From contig JAGVJW010000172.1 of NCBI GenBank assembly GCA_020050895.1, positions 1-38,874 on the forward strand: a stretch of 38,874 nt of DNA. The letters are read 5' to 3'. The notes beneath the pieces are model-generated. The model saw only the letters and a list, made by a program, of their open reading frames with translations. It did no database searches and had not been told where the DNA came from. This document shows positions 33,596 to 38,874 of the stretch, piece by piece. Both the position numbers and the translations under genes were made by a program. Source of the stretch: a bacterium. GTDB taxonomy: Bacteria; Bacteroidota; Ignavibacteria; Kapaibacteriales; Kapaibacteriaceae. Numbering within the stretch: position 1 is the first letter of the stretch; the number at the start of each line of letters is the position of its first letter.

Positions 33596-34581
33596 CGAGC
33601 CACCCTCATCAGTAAGTCAACGATGCGGTTTGAATAACCCCATTCGTTATCGTACCAGCCAACAACCTTAACAGTATTTCCATTAACCATGGTTAGGCTT
33701 GAATCAAAGATGCATGAGTGGGAATTGCCAATGATGTCGCTGGAAACCAACTGATCCTCCGAATACTCAAGGATTCCGAGCATCGAAGTAATTGCTGCCT
33801 CGTGAAATGCTGCATTTACATCATCTTTTGACGGCGACTTGGTTAATACAACCGTCAGGTCGGTAACAGAGCCATCTGATACCGGAACACGAAATGCTAA
33901 ACCATCAAGACGTCCTTTCACTTCGGGGATGACTTCGCTCACTGCCTTAGCTGCCCCTGTTGTGGTTGGAATAATATTCATGGCAGCTGCCCTTGACCGG
34001 CGCAGATCTTTATGAGGAAGGTCGAGAATGTTTTGGTCGTTAGTATATGCGTGAACAGTTGTCATGAATCCACGCTCGATGCCAAAAGCATCATGCAGCA
34101 CCTTAACCATGGGCGCAAGGCAGTTTGTAGTGCACGATGCATTAGAGAGCGTCTTTTCCTTGCCTGTAAGCAGGTCTTCGTTAACACCAAGAACTACAGA
34201 TGCATCGAGGGCATCCTTTGCTGGTGCCGTTAGGATTACTTTTTTTGCATGCTTAAGATGTTTTTCGCAGTCGGCCTTGGTAGTATACTTTCCGGTTGAC
34301 TCAATAACGATATCAAGATCTGACCACGGCAGATTTTCAATTTGTTTTTCGGCCGTAATTGCAGTTTTATCGCCGTTAACAACAAGGTTGTTGCCATCGA
34401 TGCTTACAACGCCGCTAAAGCGGTGGTGTGTAGAATCGAATTTGAGAAGATGGGCGAGTGTCTTAGCATCGGTAAGGTCATTAATCCCTACGATGTCTAC
34501 ATCTAGATTGTTGTCCTTGATGATTCGAAAAACAAGCCGACCGATTCGGCCAAAACCGTTGATACCAATGCGGATTGACAT
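33592..34581 (-). CDS. gap: Glyceraldehyde-3-phosphate dehydrogenase, type I
   Basis: The 329-residue enzyme begins MSIRIGINGFGRIGRLVFR, carries the NAD-binding GxGxxG and the catalytic-cysteine motif SNASCTTNC (Cys150), TVHAYTNDQN, the RRSRAAAMNIIPTTTGAAKA segment and a WYDNEWGYSNR ending. ATG 34581 is preferred over the in-frame codon at 34617 because the conserved strand starts there and AGAGGA lies just upstream. A TATTTTTG -7-like box lies at 34638-34645 on the minus strand, but I see no TTG at the usual distance. It is the first gene of gap-pgk-rhomboid-ispG. Confidence 0.98.
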   Translation of the reverse strand: MSIRIGINGFGRIGRLVFRIIKDNNLDVDIVGINDLTDAKTLAHLLKFDSTHHRFSGVVSIDGNNLVVNGDKTAITAEKQIENLPWSDLDIVIESTGKYTTKADCEKHLKHAKKVILTAPAKDALDASVVLGVNEDLLTGKEKTLSNASCTTNCLAPMVKVLHDAFGIERGFMTTVHAYTNDQNILDLPHKDLRRSRAAAMNIIPTTTGAAKAVSEVIPEVKGRLDGLAFRVPVSDGSVTDLTVVLTKSPSKDDVNAAFHEAAITSMLGILEYSEDQLVSSDIIGNSHSCIFDSSLTMVNGNTVKVVGWYDNEWGYSNRIVDLLMRVAR

Positions 34582-34771
34582 GAAATCCTCTGCACTTCCA
34601 TAAAGAGTGAATAACAAGTTGTGTTGAATTCAGATAGCAAAAATACCAATACACAACCGACGCAGAGGCATATCTATTTTCTTTGGTAAGGTCTCATTTT
34701 GAGAAACATCTTCAGTTGAGAGCGCCACTGTTTTTGAGTTACAACAGGTTAAGGGTCTATTGATGAATCTT

Positions 34772-34898
34772 TCCCGGCAAGTTACCCGGCAGCATATGCC
34801 TCCCGGCAAGTTACCCGGCAGCATATGTCTCCCGGCAAGTTACCCGGCAGCATATGTCTCCCGGCAAGTTACCCGGCAGCATATGTCTCCCGGCAAGA
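34772..34898 (+). repeat. 29-bp tandem repeat array 2 (four units plus a partial)
   Basis: Unit starts at 34772, 34801, 34830, 34859 and 34888 (partial) give an exact 29-bp period. Units are nearly identical and read TCCCGGCAAGTTACCCGGC then AGCATATGTC. The reverse complement matches array 1 (2009-2104) with one fixed C/G difference (GTAACTT versus GTAAGTT). It lies 20 bp beyond the ruvC stop, between ruvC and the gap promoter region. The gap 34582-34918 holds this array and the gap leader; nothing else is recognised. Confidence 0.97.
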
Positions 34899-34918
34899 TC
34901 AAGGTAATTGAGGCACCA

Positions 34919-35473
34919 CTATTTTTTCCTGCGCTGTACGAATTCCGACCATGCAGCTCGCTGACCACCGGGCTTGCAATGTTTGATGATGGGAGTGGGA
35001 CGGCCCTTGTTTATGGCATGGCAAATAGCTACGGCCAGGGCATCGGTGGCATCAAGAAAATCGGGCGACTCTGTGAGCTTGAGTATAGAGCTTACCATGT
35101 GGCTTACCTGAACTTTCGAGGCACTGCCCCTGCCCGTTACACTTCGTTTGATTTGCATCGGCGTGTATTCAGCAGGCAACAAGCCGCCTTCGGCACAGGC
35201 AAGCATAGCCACTCCACGCGCGTGGGCAAGCTGAACCAGCGATTTAACGTTCTTTGAGTGAAAAACCATTTCGAGTGCGCATTCGTCCGGCGCCGATCGC
35301 TGAATCACGGAGCCGAGACGCTCGTGGATTTCGCGCAGGCGCTCGGGGAAATGTGATTTGTAGCGCTTTACATGAACAACGCCAAACTCAACAAGGGTGA
35401 TGATAGAACCCCTTACTTCGATGACTCCATATCCGCAGACAACTGAACCAGGGTCTATACCAAGGATACGCAT
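34919..35473 (-). CDS. ruvC: Crossover junction endodeoxyribonuclease RuvC
   Basis: RuvC resolves Holliday junctions within the RuvABC complex. The 184-residue product has the RNase-H-like core with acidic residues Asp7 (RILGIDPGS), Glu68 (CALEMVF) and the C-terminal DATDALAVAICH pair, plus the basic tail (EFVQRRKK). The HARGVAMLACAEGGLLPAEY segment and KRSVTGRGSASKVQV are typical. It starts 3 bp after yebC, matching the common yebC-ruvC order; ruvA and ruvB are not in the window. Confidence 0.96.
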   Translation of the reverse strand: MRILGIDPGSVVCGYGVIEVRGSIITLVEFGVVHVKRYKSHFPERLREIHERLGSVIQRSAPDECALEMVFHSKNVKSLVQLAHARGVAMLACAEGGLLPAEYTPMQIKRSVTGRGSASKVQVSHMVSSILKLTESPDFLDATDALAVAICHAINKGRPTPIIKHCKPGGQRAAWSEFVQRRKK

Positions 35474-35476
35474 GGG

Positions 35477-36247
35477 TTAATCCGCACCCTCGACTGCCTC
35501 GTCGTCGATCTCGGCATTATTGTAAACATTCTGAACATCATCGTTTTCGTCGAAAACATCAAGCATACTGATGAGTTTCGATGCAATGTCTTTATTGGTA
35601 ATCTCAACGGTTGTGTTCGGCTCAAAAACCAAACGCTGCCCAATTATGCGAATGTCCCTTTGGCCGGATGTAAAAACATTGGCTTGAGCCAGAGACTTGG
35701 CAACTGTACCCAAATGATCGGGACTGCAGTGGACGACTGCTCCATCATCAATTTGTATAACATCTGCTGCCCCAACTTCTATCCCTATCTCGAGCAGTTC
35801 ATCCTCCGTTGCGTTTGACTCCACGTGAATTTCACCGGAACGAGTAAAATTCCAGCCGACGGAATTTGTCTCGCCGAGGTTGCCGCCATATTTCGAAAAC
35901 GTTGCCCGTACTTCCTGCACTGTTCGATTGCGGTTCTCCGTTGTGCACTCTACCATTATGGCAACACCTCCCGGACCATATCCTTCCAGAAGAATGTCCT
36001 CGTACGTTGCACCTTCAATCTCTCCGGTACCGCGCTGAATGGCTCGCTTGATATTGTCCATCGGCATCGAAACTGCTCGTGCATTGTCGATAGCCATACG
36101 CAGACGTGCATTCGCGTCGGGATCGGATCCGCCTAATCGGGCGGCTACGATGATCTCCTTCGAAGCCTTTGTGAAAAGCTTACCTCGTTTTGCATCGACA
36201 GCCGCTTTCCGATGTTTAATATTAGCCCATTTTGAATGTCCGGACAT
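35477..36247 (-). CDS. yebC: YebC/PmpR-family protein (TACO1-like)
   Basis: The 256-residue product begins MSGHSKWANIKHRKAAVDAKRGKLF, the family hallmark, and contains LRMAIDNARAVSMPMDNIKRAI, GYGPGGVAIMVECTTENRNRT and an acidic C-terminus. Members act as DNA-binding regulators (PmpR) or as ribosome-associated factors easing translation of proline stretches; which role applies is not visible. A 17-bp hairpin stem ends 5 bp upstream of its start codon, so it has essentially no leader beyond that structure. Cotranscribed with ruvC. Confidence 0.95.
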   Translation of the reverse strand: MSGHSKWANIKHRKAAVDAKRGKLFTKASKEIIVAARLGGSDPDANARLRMAIDNARAVSMPMDNIKRAIQRGTGEIEGATYEDILLEGYGPGGVAIMVECTTENRNRTVQEVRATFSKYGGNLGETNSVGWNFTRSGEIHVESNATEDELLEIGIEVGAADVIQIDDGAVVHCSPDHLGTVAKSLAQANVFTSGQRDIRIIGQRLVFEPNTTVEITNKDIASKLISMLDVFDENDDVQNVYNNAEIDDEAVEGAD

Positions 36248-36252
36248 ACTGC

Positions 36253-36296
36253 AAAAGTAACACCCCCTGACCGTTACGGCAGGGGGTGTTACTTTT
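36253..36296 (-). terminator. Strong hairpin terminator between the sugar dehydrogenase and yebC
   Basis: A perfect 17-bp stem (AAAAGTAACACCCCCTG / CAGGGGGTGTTACTTTT) with an inner CCG-TTA-CGG, symmetric enough to act on either strand. On the minus strand it follows the dehydrogenase by 40 bp and ends 5 bp before the yebC ATG. Confidence 0.85.
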
Positions 36297-36336
36297 AATA
36301 AAATTGTTTAGAATCTACGCTTGTAGACCGAATAGG

Positions 36337-37788
36337 TTACTTGACGACTGCCGCAGAGAATGTCTCGGTACCATCGGTAACAGTAATCATGTATGCGCCA
36401 CCCGACAATGCCGACGTTGAAAGCGAAACGTTTGTCAAAGTTGCATCAAAACGTTCGGTTGCAACAGTATTTCCAAGCATGTCTGTTAACCGAAGTGTCC
36501 ATGCTCCTGAAAACGGATGTGTAATTTCTACGTTCAGTTTGTCATACATCGGGTTAGGTCCATAGCGGAACGCACCTGCCAGAAGGCGCTCTTCGTTAAC
36601 CGACGTTGGAAAATGTACAGCCGGATTTTCAATCATCACAATGCGGCCATGTCGGGATTCGCCGAGTGTTATCAATGCCATTACAATCCGACCATCGTCG
36701 GTTACTTTGATATCTCGGATGCGCTCGATTTCGTCATTGTGTGAGAATACAATAAGGTGGTTTTCATCAGTCACCATTACATCATCACTTGGCCGCGTGG
36801 GATCTATGTTTATAACGGAGCCGTCATCATTAAGGTCGGCGACTACCATTCCATCCCATCCGATGGTACCTACTAAGAGAGAATTTTTCCAGTCAGGGAT
36901 GGCATCAGATCCATAGAATGCCACAGATGAAGGAGTGTGTTTAAACGTTGCCTCCGGACACTGCGTATTACGAACCTCGCCCTTGCAGTATCCTGCAGTC
37001 TTATGCCATCCGTAATCGGAACCAGGGACAATGCGATTAATCTCATCGAAGGAATATGCGCCCGGTTCCACCGAGTACATGGTACCAGCGAGTGTAGCAT
37101 GTTCGACGCCTATCTGCGCCATGCCTGCTGTCTGTCTTTGCCCATATACGTATACGTAACTGCTAGGGCTTTGCGGCTGCTCGGCATTGTAAAAAGGATT
37201 ACTTTCTGGTGCAGAGCCATCGCGATTCATCCTGATAAGCTTCCCTGTAAGCTTGGCGGGTGTTGTTGGATCGGAATTGTCGAACGAACCAACGCTAACT
37301 AATAGCGTGCCATCGGCCAGCATGAGCATCGAATGCCCATTGCGGCGCGGTACGTTGTCAATCGTCATTAACGTTTCCGGATTGCCAAGCTTAATTCCGT
37401 CAAAGGCACTTTTTGTGATAACGAGCTTGTTGTTCAGTGTGGTGTGCGAGAGGTAGACATACGGTGCACCCGTTGTGAATTCCGGGTCGATTGCAATTCC
37501 AAACAAGCCTGCTCGAAGTTGCTGATTCTTGGGATCGCGCGGTAATGAAATAAAACCTACCGAAGAAGATACTCCCGTTGGACTGACGCGCCAGATTGTA
37601 CCTGTCTCACGGTCGGTTGCCCAAATGAAGCCGTCGGCGTCGATTGCAAGAGCATGAGGGTCAATAAATGACGCACTAATCTCTCGAATTTCTAAAGATG
37701 TACCGCTCGATAACTCAAGCCGCTGCTGCGCCCTCACAACAGCAACGATTGAAATACAAGCGATCAGTAGAGCTAGAACAGATCGCAT
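36337..37788 (-). CDS. Secreted PQQ-type sugar dehydrogenase-like protein with T9SS sorting tail
   Basis: The 483-residue product has a signal peptide (MRSVLALLIACISIVAVVRA-QQ) and a glucose/sorbosone-dehydrogenase beta-propeller: SFIDPHALAIDADGFIWATD, RAGLFGIAIDPEFT, NGHSMLMLADGTLLVSVG, GKLIRMNRDGSAPESNPF, PGSDYGWHKTAGYCKG and SVAFYGSDAIPDWKNSLLVG. Family members oxidise sugars with PQQ and Ca in the periplasm or outside the cell. The last 75 residues start with RYGPNPMYDKLNVEI, the canonical (Y)PNP opening of a type IX sorting domain, and continue LRLTDMLGNTVATE and LSGGAYMITV. This implies export to the cell surface. Whether the PQQ ligands are all kept cannot be judged by eye. No partner cytochrome is adjacent. 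Confidence 0.9.
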   Translation of the reverse strand: MRSVLALLIACISIVAVVRAQQRLELSSGTSLEIREISASFIDPHALAIDADGFIWATDRETGTIWRVSPTGVSSSVGFISLPRDPKNQQLRAGLFGIAIDPEFTTGAPYVYLSHTTLNNKLVITKSAFDGIKLGNPETLMTIDNVPRRNGHSMLMLADGTLLVSVGSFDNSDPTTPAKLTGKLIRMNRDGSAPESNPFYNAEQPQSPSSYVYVYGQRQTAGMAQIGVEHATLAGTMYSVEPGAYSFDEINRIVPGSDYGWHKTAGYCKGEVRNTQCPEATFKHTPSSVAFYGSDAIPDWKNSLLVGTIGWDGMVVADLNDDGSVINIDPTRPSDDVMVTDENHLIVFSHNDEIERIRDIKVTDDGRIVMALITLGESRHGRIVMIENPAVHFPTSVNEERLLAGAFRYGPNPMYDKLNVEITHPFSGAWTLRLTDMLGNTVATERFDATLTNVSLSTSALSGGAYMITVTDGTETFSAAVVK

Positions 37789-37869
37789 AATTGCCTCTCA
37801 CGAGGAAATGTGAAAAGTAAGGCTGGCAAGTTACGGAAAATCAGATACCATGCAAGTGTTATTATTTGT

Positions 37870-38874
37870 TCAGGATAGGTCGGCTTCGGTTACGGTTGAT
37901 GTGAATTGAATGAATCGGCCGTAGGAAGGTGAGAGTGCCAGGATGTTTCCCCGGCCGATCAGTATAAACTGATGCCGAGCCCTGGTTGCCGCAACATTGA
38001 GCTTCCTGTCGATCACCTTTCCATCGATGGTGTACTCTGACCGTATTGATTCAAATTCCTCTGCAGTGGCAACGGCAGTGCCGTAGAGAATTACGTCACG
38101 CTGGCTGCCCTGAAACCGTTCAACTGTGTCTACGGTGATCTGACTTTGTAAATCTTTGCGGAGTAAAGAAGTTACAAGTGTGTTCTGAGACCTGAATGGA
38201 GTAATTATTCCAATCGAGAACTCACCTGCGGCAGCGGCCAGATCGGCGATTTCCGCAGCAAGGGCAGCCAATTCCTCGGCTTCTGTAAGGCATTGTTTGT
38301 TAGGGGGCTCGGTAACATCAATGAACATCGAGCGCCTCGGTATAACTGAATGCCATGGAGTTGCTGTGAGCGCCTGCTGCCAGGGATGAATGGTCTGCAG
38401 CTGATTATCGTAGCACTCGGCTGATGGGAACTTCATCACGTCGGCATGCATACGTCCCTGCGATGACAAGGCTGAGAAAGCCCCCTTCCATCCATTGTTT
38501 TTATAGAGCTGTACCATGCGCTCGAAGTAGGATTGGCCGAGGTTCGAGACGCCAAGGCTGTTCAGCAGGGGAGTGCCGACGCTAAGTGTTGATGCAGACT
38601 GCGAAACAACAGCTGGAAGTTGACACTGATCTCCGATAAGTATAGAACGTCTGACCTGGGAAAGAAGACCAACGATGTGGGTGTCGAGTACTTGCGATGC
38701 TTCGTCGACGATGAGCGTTGAAAAGCTACCGAACATCATGATTTCGGGTGAACTGTGGACGCTATGAATTGTGGACACAATGCACCTACACTTTGTTATG
38801 CGATCTGCTAACTGTGATGCTGACATGGTGTGGGCTAGGAACGGAATCCCGTGTTCGTGAAGGCTGGATGCAAG
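37870..38874 (-). CDS. Superfamily 1 (Dna2/Upf1-like) DNA/RNA helicase, N-terminus beyond window
   Basis: The frame is open to the right edge, so about 335 C-terminal residues are seen. Motifs present are CIVSTIHSVHS (Ia region), Walker B IVDEASQVLD (motif II), ILIGDQCQLPAVV (motif III), LSSQGRMHADVMKFPS (motif IV region), IGIITPFRSQNTLV, VDTVERFQGSQRDVILYG (motif V) and LNVAATRARHQFILIG (motif VI). This is the SF1B helicase core of the AAA_11/AAA_12 type. The Walker A motif and any nuclease or extra N-terminal domain lie outside, so a role in repair, defence or RNA handling cannot be chosen. Confidence 0.92.
   Translation of the reverse strand, partial: LASSLHEHGIPFLAHTMSASQLADRITKCRCIVSTIHSVHSSPEIMMFGSFSTLIVDEASQVLDTHIVGLLSQVRRSILIGDQCQLPAVVSQSASTLSVGTPLLNSLGVSNLGQSYFERMVQLYKNNGWKGAFSALSSQGRMHADVMKFPSAECYDNQLQTIHPWQQALTATPWHSVIPRRSMFIDVTEPPNKQCLTEAEELAALAAEIADLAAAAGEFSIGIITPFRSQNTLVTSLLRKDLQSQITVDTVERFQGSQRDVILYGTAVATAEEFESIRSEYTIDGKVIDRKLNVAATRARHQFILIGRGNILALSPSYGRFIQFTSTVTEADLS

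Noticed and set aside
34760..35257. Plus-strand open frame across the repeat array into ruvC
   Set aside because: It is long only because the repeat has no stops on that strand; the rest is antisense to ruvC, which has full family motifs.

Overview
The window is a gene-dense, chromosomal, moderate-GC stretch with no sign of phage, plasmid or insertion sequence. It most likely comes from the Bacteroidota/Chlorobi (FCB) group, and I lean towards the Kapabacteria/Ignavibacteria side. The reasons are three secreted proteins with type IX secretion (T9SS) C-terminal sorting-domain signatures, promoter candidates of the Bacteroidota form TTG-N19/20-TAnnTTTG, a long-form IspG, and weak or absent Shine-Dalgarno sequences at many starts. 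The taxonomic call is inference; there is no rRNA here.

Layout from left to right: a truncated cation-diffusion-facilitator gene downstream of rho (minus); a 29-bp tandem repeat array; a short T9SS-tailed protein and a secreted leucine-rich-repeat protein (plus); tRNA-His with a terminator; a four-gene operon (GH57 branching enzyme, UbiA-type phosphoribosyltransferase, DprE1, DprE2) that looks like a decaprenylphosphoryl-arabinose type pathway; the minus-strand operon dusB-tilS-hpt-ftsH; a secreted T9SS protein; mpg; mreBCD followed by smc; a small secreted protein; aspartate kinase (minus); a mini ribosomal operon (57-aa conserved protein, L31, S18); tRNA-Gln; prs and rplY; a YceI / beta-barrel / YceI cluster; the minus-strand operon gap-pgk-rhomboid-ispG; a second 29-bp array in inverted orientation; yebC-ruvC (minus); a T9SS-secreted PQQ-type sugar dehydrogenase; and a truncated SF1 helicase at the right edge.

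Most genes are housekeeping. The accessory part that looks most like a system is 3913-8581. There, enzymes that in mycobacteria convert phosphoribosyl pyrophosphate and decaprenyl phosphate into a lipid-linked D-arabinofuranose donor sit in one translationally coupled operon with a glucan-branching enzyme, in an apparently Gram-negative bacterium. The DprE1 has alanine where mycobacterial DprE1 has the benzothiazinone-reactive cysteine. Other points to examine are the two related 29-bp arrays in opposite orientation flanking about 32 kb, four terminator-like hairpins placed right against the next start codon, and the YceI-porin-YceI cluster.
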